The notes under the pieces are model-generated. The model was not told the origin of the DNA. It made no database searches and worked only from the letters and a program-made list of their open reading frames with translations. Positions 17,761-26,774 of a stretch of 64,000 nucleotides of DNA are shown here, piece by piece (position 1 is the first letter of the stretch; every line of letters begins with the position of its first letter). A program made the translations under genes and the position numbers. Source of the stretch: an uncultured Croceitalea sp. (GTDB lineage Bacteria; Bacteroidota; Bacteroidia; Flavobacteriales; Flavobacteriaceae); the NCBI GenBank assembly GCA_947494805.1, contig CANLWK010000003.1:496001-560000 (forward strand). The letters run 5' to 3'.

Positions 17761-19101
17761 ATGAACCTAAAGAAATTTTTCTTTTTACTATCGTTCACCA
17801 GTTGCCTATACGGAATGGCACAAAAGGTATGGACCTTAGAAGAATGTGTGGCCTATGCCATAGAGCACAACCTACAGGTAAAGAACTTAAAGTTTGCCGA
17901 AGATACGGGCAAAGAAACCTATCGCCAATCTATACGTAACCTATTGCCAAACATCAACGCCTCTTCTGGTCAAGGGTACAATTGGGGGCTTAACGAAAAC
18001 CGAGCAACTGGGGTTAGAGAAAATAGGGAGTTCTACGATGCCGACTACCGTCTCGATGCCAATCTTGACCTTTTTCAAGGCTTTCAAAAAATGAACACTA
18101 TTAGGGCGTCAAAATTCATTTACAAAGCAACCCAAGAAGATGTGTTGCAAGAAAAATTTTTGCTGGCCTTTAGGGTCATGACCGCCTTTTATGATATTAA
18201 GTTCAATCAGGGGTTGGTCAACAACGCCATAGAACAGCTTGAAATTTCGCAAACGAATTACAATTTGGTAGAAAAACAAGTGGAACTGGGTGTTATGGCC
18301 AAGGCAGATTTATATGAAGCCGAATCAACCTTGTTAGCAGACAAGCTATTATTGACCCAAAACAAGAACCTATTGGCCTTATCAAAACTTACCTTGACCC
18401 AAGCCATGAATTACACTGAGAGTGATGATATTGAATTACAACTTTTAACGGAGCCTATCACTAATGAACTATCCCAAAATGTATCTTTTGATACCATTTA
18501 TGAGGTCGCCAAAGAAACGGTACCTATCATCAACGCGCAAAAATTTAGGGTCAAGGCAGCCAAAAAGCAGTTACAAGCAATTAGGGGAGGTTTGTACCCG
18601 TCGATTCTACTTTCCGCAAATATGGGAACCTCGTATGTTCAAGGAATCACGAATACAGCAGGTGAAATCTTATCATTCTCAGATCAAATTGATTTGAACT
18701 TTGCAAGATACGTAGGTGCACGAATGACCATTCCCCTTAGTTTGGGCTGGTCAAGCCGCTCACAGGTAAAACAACAAAAAATAGCCTATAAACAAGCGTT
18801 GAACAATCTTGAAATTCAAGAACAAGAACTGTTTCAACTGTTACAGCAATTGGTACAGACCAATGATGCCCTGATCGTAGAATACGAGCAGAGTAACAAA
18901 AGGCTTCAAGCGCAAGAACTGGCATTTGATATTGCCCAAAAAAGGTTTGAGAGAGGCATGATCAACGGCATAGAATTGGGTCGAGCGAAAAACCTGTTCG
19001 CCACGGCACAGAATGAGAATTTACAGGTTCGCCTAAGATTAAAAGTAAACAGAAGTACATTAGATTTTTACAATAACCTTCCGGTATTCAATATTAATTA
19101 A
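17761..19101 (+). CDS. TolC-family outer membrane efflux protein
   Basis: Outer-membrane channel of a tripartite exporter. The 446-residue protein has a signal peptide (cleavage after YGMAQ), then WTLEECVAYAIEHNLQVK, the start of the first OEP repeat. Two long alpha-helical hairpins follow, around residues 130-220 and 330-420, the second containing RFERGMINGIELGRAKN, as expected for the TolC trimer tunnel. It is first in the unit and is followed 7 bp later by the adaptor, so the two are surely co-translated. The promoter is the -24/-12 box at 17718-17732. Confidence 0.92.
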   Translation: MNLKKFFFLLSFTSCLYGMAQKVWTLEECVAYAIEHNLQVKNLKFAEDTGKETYRQSIRNLLPNINASSGQGYNWGLNENRATGVRENREFYDADYRLDANLDLFQGFQKMNTIRASKFIYKATQEDVLQEKFLLAFRVMTAFYDIKFNQGLVNNAIEQLEISQTNYNLVEKQVELGVMAKADLYEAESTLLADKLLLTQNKNLLALSKLTLTQAMNYTESDDIELQLLTEPITNELSQNVSFDTIYEVAKETVPIINAQKFRVKAAKKQLQAIRGGLYPSILLSANMGTSYVQGITNTAGEILSFSDQIDLNFARYVGARMTIPLSLGWSSRSQVKQQKIAYKQALNNLEIQEQELFQLLQQLVQTNDALIVEYEQSNKRLQAQELAFDIAQKRFERGMINGIELGRAKNLFATAQNENLQVRLRLKVNRSTLDFYNNLPVFNIN

Positions 19102-19108
19102 ACTAGAC

Positions 19109-20359
19109 ATGGATATTAAATTAGAAAAGAAAAAAGGATTAAAACTCAAACACTACGGCTATATAGCGCTGGGTATACTGCTATTGTTCGTGGCATGGAA
19201 GTTACTCTTTTCAAGTTCGGTCTCTACCTTCAGAACTGAAAAAGACCGACTCTCCATCGCCCAGATCAGTCAAGGTAAATTTGACGATTATATTACGATC
19301 AATGGCAATGTAGCACCTATAGCCACTATTTATATGGATGCCTATGAAGGTGGTCGTGTAACTGAAAAACTGATTGAAGAGGGCACCATGGTCAAAAAAG
19401 GTGATATCATCCTAAAGCTTGAGAACATGAACCTTTACGAACAGATCATGGCGAGTGAAAGTAACCTGGCCCTTAAGCAAAACGATTTAAGGTCGACAAG
19501 ACTGACATTTGATGCGCGCCAAGTTGAAGGCCGTCGTTCTTTGGCCACTGCAAGTACAGATTTGCAGCGCTCAAAAAGAAATTTTGAGCAGAACGAAGCC
19601 CTTTACGCAGATGAATTGGTTTCAAAAGAGGTATATCTTACCTCTAAAGAAGATTACCAACTTGCTCAAAAACAGTATGAAATTGTAAAACTTCAGACCG
19701 AGCAAGATGTGCAACTGCGCAAAACATCATTATCAAGTCTTGATACCGATTTGAGCCGCATGCAAGAAACATTATCAATGGTTTATGAACGTTTGGATCA
19801 CCTAAATGTTCGTGCCCCTGCAGATGGACAGTTGGGCTTTTTAGATGCTGAAATAGGCCAAAGTATCCAACAAGGTCAACGAATCGGACAAGTAAACGTT
19901 TTGACCGACTTTAAAATCGAAGCTGAGATAGACGAACATTATATCGATCGCGTAAAACGTGATCTTTCGGCCAGCTTAGAACGCAACGGCAAAGAGTTTC
20001 CACTTCGTTTGCGCAAAGTATACCCTGAAGTTAGAAATGGGCGCTTTAAAGTAGATCTTGTTTTCACTAACGAAAAACCTGAGACTATCAGGGCTGGGCA
20101 GAGCTATAACATCAAATTGCAATTGGGCGCTTCAAATGATGCCTTGTTGTTACCAAAGGGCGGGTTCTTTCAGAGCACTGGCGGGCAATGGATATTCGTT
20201 GTTGACCCTAATGGCGGCGAAGCTATAAAAAGACCTATCAGGGTCGGCAAACAAAATTCGCGATACTATGAAGTGCTGGAAGGATTGGATGCCGGGGAGC
20301 AAGTCATCACAAGCAATTATGACAGCTTCGGTGAAGCAGAACGAATTGTATTAAAATAA
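19109..20359 (+). CDS. HlyD/MacA-type periplasmic adaptor
   Basis: Membrane-fusion protein linking an inner-membrane ABC transporter to TolC. The 416-residue protein has one N-terminal membrane anchor (residues ~15-33), a split lipoyl domain (IYMDAYEGGRVTEKL... and ...VRAPADGQLGFLDAEIGQ), a coiled-coil hairpin between (about 115-235), and beta-barrel and membrane-proximal domains at the C-terminus. This order is that of MacA-like adaptors. It lies between tolC and the ATPase gene, with 58 bp before the latter. Confidence 0.92.
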   Translation: MDIKLEKKKGLKLKHYGYIALGILLLFVAWKLLFSSSVSTFRTEKDRLSIAQISQGKFDDYITINGNVAPIATIYMDAYEGGRVTEKLIEEGTMVKKGDIILKLENMNLYEQIMASESNLALKQNDLRSTRLTFDARQVEGRRSLATASTDLQRSKRNFEQNEALYADELVSKEVYLTSKEDYQLAQKQYEIVKLQTEQDVQLRKTSLSSLDTDLSRMQETLSMVYERLDHLNVRAPADGQLGFLDAEIGQSIQQGQRIGQVNVLTDFKIEAEIDEHYIDRVKRDLSASLERNGKEFPLRLRKVYPEVRNGRFKVDLVFTNEKPETIRAGQSYNIKLQLGASNDALLLPKGGFFQSTGGQWIFVVDPNGGEAIKRPIRVGKQNSRYYEVLEGLDAGEQVITSNYDSFGEAERIVLK

Positions 20360-20417
20360 AACTGTAACCATTACTGAATAAAATAGTCTTTATACTAATT
20401 GAATTAATCGAACAGAA

Positions 20418-21113
20418 ATGATAACAATCAAGAATCTCAAAAAAAGTTTTAGAACAGAAGAAGTTGAAACACTTGCCATCAACAATGTCAACCTAACCGT
20501 TGAAGAAGGTGAATTTGTGGCCATCATGGGACCATCAGGTTGCGGAAAATCAACATTGCTGAATATCATCGGTATGTTGGACAACCCCACCGAGGGCAGC
20601 TACAATTTCGCAAGTCATGAAGTGGCCGGCCTTAAAGAAAGTCAACGCACCCAGCTTCGCAAAGGGAACTTGGGCTTCGTGTTCCAGAGCTTCAACCTTA
20701 TCGACGAGCTTACCGTTTATGAAAACGTAGAGCTTCCGTTGATTTACCTTAAAATGGGTAAGGCCGAGCGTAAGCAAAAGGTTATGGCGGTTTTAGAGCG
20801 TATGAAGATTGCACATCGCGAAAAGCATTTTCCACAACAACTATCAGGTGGCCAGCAGCAACGTGTTGCCATTTCAAGAGCGGTGGTGACCAATCCAAAA
20901 TTAATTCTTGCAGATGAGCCTACCGGTAACCTTGACTCAAAAAACGGTATTGAAGTCATGAATCTTTTGACCGAACTGAACCAAGAAGGCACTACCATCG
21001 TTATGGTGACCCACTCTGATCGAGATTCGCACTACGCACATCGTGTCATCAACCTTTTTGACGGTCAAATTGTGACCGAAAGCAAGAATAGGGAAATAGG
21101 GGCCATGGTCTAA
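20418..21113 (+). CDS. ABC transporter ATP-binding protein, MacB/LolD type (ATPase 1)
   Basis: The 231-residue ATPase has Walker A GPSGCGKST (38-46), Q-loop FVFQSFNLIDEL, signature LSGGQQQRVAISRAV (from residue 142), Walker B LILADEPTGNLDS and H-loop VTHSD. The FQSFNL and EPTGNLDS forms are typical of the MacB/LolD/FtsE branch, which drives mechanotransmission rather than import. It would bind the cytoplasmic coupling loops of the neighbouring permeases. It is followed 34 bp later by the GIN-domain gene in the same unit. Confidence 0.93.
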   Translation: MITIKNLKKSFRTEEVETLAINNVNLTVEEGEFVAIMGPSGCGKSTLLNIIGMLDNPTEGSYNFASHEVAGLKESQRTQLRKGNLGFVFQSFNLIDELTVYENVELPLIYLKMGKAERKQKVMAVLERMKIAHREKHFPQQLSGGQQQRVAISRAVVTNPKLILADEPTGNLDSKNGIEVMNLLTELNQEGTTIVMVTHSDRDSHYAHRVINLFDGQIVTESKNREIGAMV

Positions 21114-21147
21114 CAAAAAGAGTTTATTCATCAATAAAAAACAAATC

Positions 21148-21909
21148 ATGAAATCAATCATCACCAACCTAAGTACAAAGCTGTTCATCATCAGCTTTGT
21201 ACTTTTTTCAGCTACTGGTATCGCACAACTCAAGAACGTAAGTGTTGATAGCTTTGACAAGGTCATCGTTAGCCCCCATGTTTCGGTAACCTTTGTTAAA
21301 GGCGAAACTGAAGACGTGACGGTCCATACGAGTACAGAACCCATAGAAAAGTTTAATGTTGAAGTAGAGGGCTCAACACTAAGACTTTATCTTGACGGCG
21401 CCAAAATGGTCACTAAAAACGAAAAAGTCAAAGATCATCGGGGAAAGCGCAAAAAAGCAATTTATAAGGGTACGGTAATCACCGCCACCGTTACCTATAA
21501 AAAACTGGATGAGCTATCGTTGCGAGGTGAAGAAAAGATGGTATGCGAAAGCGCGATCAACCAACCCAAATTTGCCCTCACAATCTATGGTGAGTCACAG
21601 GTATACCTCAATGAGGTCAATTTAGACAACCTAACCACAACAATATATGGTGAAAGCTACTTAGAACTCAAAAAGGGCACTGTAGAAAAACAGAAAATTA
21701 CGGCTTATGGTGAGACGACGGTCAATACCCTTGAGGTTGACACAAAAAGCACCAAAATTACGGCTTATGGCGAAGGTAATTATAGAGTAGCGGTTGCCGA
21801 TAGGTTAAAGGTCACGGCATATGGTGAGGCCACTATTGCCTATGAAGGTTCCCCTGAGGTCAACAAAGGGATTGTTATCGGCGAAGCCACCATCCAAAAA
21901 ATAAACTAG
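21148..21909 (+). CDS. Exported GIN-domain (DUF2807) protein
   Basis: A 253-residue protein with a signal peptide (cleavage near residue 28, after TGIAQ). A beta-solenoid follows, recognisable by five recurrences of T-(I/A)-Y-G-E at intervals of about 17-25 residues: TIYGES twice, TAYGET, TAYGEG and TAYGEA. This repeat is the mark of the GIN/DUF2807 fold, often annotated as an adhesin head domain, with no proven activity. It lies between the ATPase and the first permease, with 3 bp to the latter, so it is made with the exporter and may act on the periplasmic side. Confidence 0.82.
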   Translation: MKSIITNLSTKLFIISFVLFSATGIAQLKNVSVDSFDKVIVSPHVSVTFVKGETEDVTVHTSTEPIEKFNVEVEGSTLRLYLDGAKMVTKNEKVKDHRGKRKKAIYKGTVITATVTYKKLDELSLRGEEKMVCESAINQPKFALTIYGESQVYLNEVNLDNLTTTIYGESYLELKKGTVEKQKITAYGETTVNTLEVDTKSTKITAYGEGNYRVAVADRLKVTAYGEATIAYEGSPEVNKGIVIGEATIQKIN

Positions 21910-21912
21910 ATC

Positions 21913-24348
21913 ATGTTTAAAAATCATTTAAAAATAGCCTGGCGCAACCTTTTGAAAAATAAAGGCTTTACCCTTATCAACATTGTTGGATTAAGTACGG
22001 GGGTGGCCGCATGTATTTTGATTGCCGTATACATACTACATGAAGGCAGTTATGACAAGTCGGTTACCGATTCTGCCCATATCTACAGAATGATCAATAG
22101 GGATGCTCGTGACGGAAAAATCGAAGACGGCATCCATTTTTCGGCAAATACCGCATCTACGGTATTGACCGATTTTCCAGAAGTAATCAATGCAGGCCGA
22201 TTAAATGATAACGATTTGTTCTATGGGGCCGGAAGTAACGAAATACGTATTGATGGCCAACAGATGCAACACCATGAAGAAGGCTTTACCTACGCAGACC
22301 AGTCCATCATAGACATCATGGACATTGCAATGGTTCATGGCGATGCTTCCAATGCACTTTCAGAACCAAACACTTTGGTGATTTCAGAAAAAATGTCAAA
22401 AAAATACTTTGGAAACCAGAACCCCGTCGGTAAATCCATTTATTTAAACGGCAATAATGACCAACCGTTCCGTATCAATGGGGTGATGGAAAACTTTGCC
22501 AGCAACTCACATATGGATTATGACTTCTTGCTGAGCTTAAAAGATAGGGAATTCGGTGAAGGAGAACAGACCAGGTGGATACAAAACAACTACTACACCT
22601 ATCTAAAGCTACGGCCAGGCACCAACGTTGCAACATTTCAAACGAAAATGTCGCATACCTTGATCAATGATTACATTGGGCCGGCACTCAAGGCCGCTGG
22701 TTTTGTAATGCCCGATAATGCCGAAGATTTTTTCAGTATGTGGCTACAGCCATTGACCGATATTAATTTAAAATCAGGTACTATAAGTTTTGAAGCCAGC
22801 AAACGAAACGATATTAAGATCATTTGGATATTCGGAGTCGTCGCTTTGTTCATCTTGATGATCGCAAGCATAAATTTTGTGAACCTATCCACCGCAAAAT
22901 CTGCCAATAGGGCAAAAGAAGTGGGTATCAAAAAAGTCGTGGGTTCTTCAAAAAATACGTTGATAAATCAGTTTTTGACCGAGTCTGTACTGATTACATT
23001 GATTGCTTTTATCGTTGGCTTGTTGCTCTCCTTTGTGCTTATGCCGCTTTTCAGGGATATGTCAGGGAAAATGCTTCAAATTCCATGGTCAAATCCACTT
23101 TTTATTCCCATACTTTTAGTAGCTGCCTTGTTTGTTGGTATCTGTGCTGGCCTTTATCCTTCATTCTATCTTTCAAGATTTAAGCCAAGTGCTGTTTTAA
23201 AAGGAAAACTGGCAATAGGCAGTAAGTCGAGCAATCTCAGAAGTGGACTGGTCATCTTTCAGTTTGCCATCTCCATTATATTGATCATTGGCACCTTGAC
23301 CGTAAACCAACAAATGGACTTCATTTTAAATTCTAAGATCGGTTTTGAAAAAGAACAGGTCGTACAACTATATGGCACCAATATGTTGGGTGATAAGTTG
23401 CCTACTTTTAAAGAAGAGCTAGAAAACGTAAACGGTATCAGTAGCGTGACCGTAAGTGACTATTTACCATTGGAGGGCACTAAAAGAAATGGCAATGGTT
23501 TTGTTAACGAAGGCCGCGATAACCTCGACGAAACCGTTTTTGGCCAGGCCTGGTTAATTGATGAAGACTATTTAGAGACCTTGGGAATGCAACTTGTTGA
23601 TGGCAGAAACTTTTCAGAGGACAGAAGTACTGATGAAGAAGCCACCATTATCAATCAAACTATGGTCAAAAAACTTAATCTTACCGACCCTATCGGCAAG
23701 AAAATATCACGTTATGGAGATCTATATGAGATTGTTGGCGTAGTGGAAGATTTCAACTTCAATAGCATGAAACAAGAAGTAGAACCTCTTTGCTTTTTTC
23801 TTGGAAGAAGTGAAACCATTACTTCAATTAAGGTCAGCACTGCCGACATGACCGGTCTATTAAAGGCAGTCGAGGGCAAATGGGGCCAATTTATGCCCAA
23901 TATGGATATGCGCTATGCCTTTATGGACGATACCTTCGCCAAAATGTACAAGAACGTCAGCCGTATCAAAACTATATTTATAGCCTTTGCAGTTCTTGCC
24001 ATTTTTGTGGCCTGTCTCGGTCTTTTCGCCCTATCGGCATTTATGGTAGAGCAACGCAAAAAAGAAATCAGTGTTCGCATGGTACTTGGGGCTTCATTTA
24101 AAAGCATCTATAAACTACTCACTGTGAATTTTCTAAAGCTTATTGGCGTTGCCATCATGATTGCAGTACCCATAGCTTGGTTTGTTATGTCACGCTGGCT
24201 AGAAGATTTTGCCTATCGCATTCAAGTGGGGTGGCAGCTGTTTGCCTTTGGGGCTTTCATTGCCATGATTATCGCCGTTTTCACCATAAGCTATCAATCA
24301 ATAGGGGCAGCGTTGACACAACCAGCCAAAAATCTTAGAAACGAGTAA
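21913..24348 (+). CDS. ABC permease P1, MacB/FtsX double-domain type
   Basis: First of ten paralogues. The 811-residue chain shows the shared plan: TM1 (~20-42), a large periplasmic MacB-like domain (~45-295), TM2-TM4 of the first FtsX domain (~303-325, 357-380, 395-415), TM5 (~444-464), a second periplasmic domain (~470-680), and TM6-TM8 of the second FtsX domain (~685-707, 738-758, 770-795). Both cytoplasmic coupling loops are present: RAKEVGIKKVVG near residue 335 and KKEISVRMVLG near 714. One chain thus equals a MacB dimer and should bind two ATPase subunits. Its second periplasmic domain groups with P4 and P5 (SDYLPLEGTKRNGNGF region). Confidence 0.92.
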   Translation: MFKNHLKIAWRNLLKNKGFTLINIVGLSTGVAACILIAVYILHEGSYDKSVTDSAHIYRMINRDARDGKIEDGIHFSANTASTVLTDFPEVINAGRLNDNDLFYGAGSNEIRIDGQQMQHHEEGFTYADQSIIDIMDIAMVHGDASNALSEPNTLVISEKMSKKYFGNQNPVGKSIYLNGNNDQPFRINGVMENFASNSHMDYDFLLSLKDREFGEGEQTRWIQNNYYTYLKLRPGTNVATFQTKMSHTLINDYIGPALKAAGFVMPDNAEDFFSMWLQPLTDINLKSGTISFEASKRNDIKIIWIFGVVALFILMIASINFVNLSTAKSANRAKEVGIKKVVGSSKNTLINQFLTESVLITLIAFIVGLLLSFVLMPLFRDMSGKMLQIPWSNPLFIPILLVAALFVGICAGLYPSFYLSRFKPSAVLKGKLAIGSKSSNLRSGLVIFQFAISIILIIGTLTVNQQMDFILNSKIGFEKEQVVQLYGTNMLGDKLPTFKEELENVNGISSVTVSDYLPLEGTKRNGNGFVNEGRDNLDETVFGQAWLIDEDYLETLGMQLVDGRNFSEDRSTDEEATIINQTMVKKLNLTDPIGKKISRYGDLYEIVGVVEDFNFNSMKQEVEPLCFFLGRSETITSIKVSTADMTGLLKAVEGKWGQFMPNMDMRYAFMDDTFAKMYKNVSRIKTIFIAFAVLAIFVACLGLFALSAFMVEQRKKEISVRMVLGASFKSIYKLLTVNFLKLIGVAIMIAVPIAWFVMSRWLEDFAYRIQVGWQLFAFGAFIAMIIAVFTISYQSIGAALTQPAKNLRNE

Positions 24349-24368
24349 ATCAAAAAACAAAAACCGTC

Positions 24369-26753
24369 ATGATCAAAAACTATATAAAAATAGCCTGGAG
24401 AAACCTTTTAAAAAGAAAGGTATTTGCCAGCATTAATATTATGGGACTTGCCATTGGTTTTGGCAGTAGTATACTCATTTACCTTTTTTTAAGCTACCAT
24501 CTATCTTTTGATACATTTCATCCAAATGCTGATCGCATCTACCGTGCCGTAACAGAAGAACATAGGGATGAAGTGGAATATGACGCAAGTGTGCCACCGG
24601 CATTTTCAAATACATTTAAAGAAGAGTATGACTTTGCAGAAAAAACGGCCAAAATAGTATATCAGTCAGGATTTGTAATTGATGTACAGAACAACGGAAA
24701 ACAGCAAAAGTACAAGCACGATGTTGCGTTCGCGCAAGAAGACTTCTTTCAAATATTTAATTTTCCTTTGACGAATGGAAGTAATGCCATTGAAATTGAA
24801 GCACCTAACACGGCGGTTGTTACCGAATCTATGGCCAAAACAATATACGGCACTTCAGATGTTGTCGGTAAAACCTTTGTGCTGGAAAACGACAAGACGA
24901 TTCAAATCACAGGGGTTCTGAAAGATTTGCCGAGAGCGTCATTCTTAGAAACAGAGATATTCATTTCTTTTGAGAACTTACCAGACTTTTTCGAGTTCGC
25001 CTCGGGGGATAGTTGGAATGGTATTACTTCAAATTTGGAATGTTACACCCTATTAAGGCCCAATCAAGATGTTGCCAGTATTGAGGCTACACTTTTAGAG
25101 CTGCCGAAAAAACACCGCCCGACCAGTAAAAACAAGCACGTTTATAAGTTACAACCATTGAACGATGTACATTTCAATCCGAATTATGGTGGTTTGAATC
25201 CGGTGTTTTTATGGGTTTTCGCAATCATCGGACTCTTTTTGATTGCTATAGCCAGTATCAACTTCATCAATATTTCAACGGCACAAGCATTTTATCGTTC
25301 CAAAGAAATAGGCATCCGCAAGGTATTGGGCAGTTTTAAGACCCATCTGTTTTGGCAGTTTTTGTCTGAGACCTTTGTAATCAGCTTGTTTGCCGTTATG
25401 TTGGGGTTTGTTTTCGCCGTGGTTTTCTTACCGGCATTTAACAACCTTTTTGAAATTGAACTGGCATTGACCGATTTATTGAATGTTAAGTTCTTTTTGT
25501 TCCTTTTCGCAACACTATTGTTGGTCGCTTTCTTCTCTGGGAGCTACCCTGGTATTTTGATGTCACGCATTGTTCCTGTTCTTGCTTTGAAGGGAAAGTT
25601 AGGGCATAACGATACCGGTGGCCAAACCACTAGAAAAGTGTTGGTAGTGGTTCAGTTTACCATATCCATTGTGCTTATCGTAGCTTCCATCATAATTTCA
25701 AAACAAATTAGCTATGCCGTCAACAGTGACCTAGGCTTTGATAAAGAGTCCATAGTAATGGTAGAAATACCGGATGACATAGAACCTTTCAAATTGGAGG
25801 GGCTTCAAGAACGTTTGACTTCAATCTCTGGTGTTCAAAATGTTTCTGCTTGTCTGAGCAGTCCTGGGGGTGCTATAAATAACTGGGGTACTGGTCTCAA
25901 GTTCAACAATAGCCCTGAAAATGAGGAGTTTAACGTTCAGGCCAAAATTGGTGACATCAACTATCTTGAGACTTTTGATATTCCTCTTGTGGCCGGCCGC
26001 AACTTCTTTAAGAGTGATAGTATTCGAGAAGTGCTGGTTAATGAAAAATTGGTCGAAAAACTCGGCATCAATTCTCCAAAAGCAATTTTGGGCAAAAATC
26101 TAGAATCTACGGGGGCTGGTTTTAAAGCAAGAATCGTAGGTGTCGTCAAAAATTTTCACGACCGAAATTTCACCCAAGGTATCAATCCGGCATTCATCGT
26201 TGCAAACACAGACTGGTACGGTGAAATTGCCCTGAAAATTAATGGTCAAAACATCAAAAACACCCTTGATCAAATTGATGCCGTATGGTCAGGAACTTTT
26301 AAAAATCATATATATGAATACCAGTTTTTAGATGAAAGGGTTGCCGAACAATACGAAACTGAGCAACGCTACCTTTCCTTGTCCAAAATTTTTGCCGCCT
26401 TGGCCATTTTCATCGGTTGCTTGGGGCTTTATGGATTGATACTCTTCTTTGTGGGCCAACGGAAAAAAGAAATCGGTATACGCAAGGTATTGGGCAGCAG
26501 TATCGGTGATGTGCTGGCCCTGTTTTCCATAGATTTTTTAAAGCTAGTGGTTATTGCCGGTTTCATAGCTACACCCTTGGCATGGTATGTTATGAATGAG
26601 TGGCTTCAGGGCTATGCCTATAAAACCCAGATTCACTGGTGGTATTTTGCTATTGCCGTTTTCGCCATTATGTTCATTACCCTGGCAACCATTAGTTACC
26701 AAACCATAAGAGTTGCCACCAATAGCCCTGTCAAAAGTTTACGTACAGAATAA
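24369..26753 (+). CDS. ABC permease P2
   Basis: A 794-residue paralogue 20 bp after P1. Coupling loops are SKEIGIRKVLGSF (near 308) and KKEIGIRKVLGSS (near 697). The periplasmic domains are clearly diverged from its neighbours: the second carries SSPGGAINNWGTGLKF where P1, P4 and P5 have a P-x-x-x-R/K-N segment. The C-terminus keeps the array signature PVKSLRTE. Substrate specificity would be expected to lie in these periplasmic parts. Confidence 0.9.
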   Translation: MIKNYIKIAWRNLLKRKVFASINIMGLAIGFGSSILIYLFLSYHLSFDTFHPNADRIYRAVTEEHRDEVEYDASVPPAFSNTFKEEYDFAEKTAKIVYQSGFVIDVQNNGKQQKYKHDVAFAQEDFFQIFNFPLTNGSNAIEIEAPNTAVVTESMAKTIYGTSDVVGKTFVLENDKTIQITGVLKDLPRASFLETEIFISFENLPDFFEFASGDSWNGITSNLECYTLLRPNQDVASIEATLLELPKKHRPTSKNKHVYKLQPLNDVHFNPNYGGLNPVFLWVFAIIGLFLIAIASINFINISTAQAFYRSKEIGIRKVLGSFKTHLFWQFLSETFVISLFAVMLGFVFAVVFLPAFNNLFEIELALTDLLNVKFFLFLFATLLLVAFFSGSYPGILMSRIVPVLALKGKLGHNDTGGQTTRKVLVVVQFTISIVLIVASIIISKQISYAVNSDLGFDKESIVMVEIPDDIEPFKLEGLQERLTSISGVQNVSACLSSPGGAINNWGTGLKFNNSPENEEFNVQAKIGDINYLETFDIPLVAGRNFFKSDSIREVLVNEKLVEKLGINSPKAILGKNLESTGAGFKARIVGVVKNFHDRNFTQGINPAFIVANTDWYGEIALKINGQNIKNTLDQIDAVWSGTFKNHIYEYQFLDERVAEQYETEQRYLSLSKIFAALAIFIGCLGLYGLILFFVGQRKKEIGIRKVLGSSIGDVLALFSIDFLKLVVIAGFIATPLAWYVMNEWLQGYAYKTQIHWWYFAIAVFAIMFITLATISYQTIRVATNSPVKSLRTE

Positions 26754-26774
26754 CATCAATCAAAACAAAAAGTT

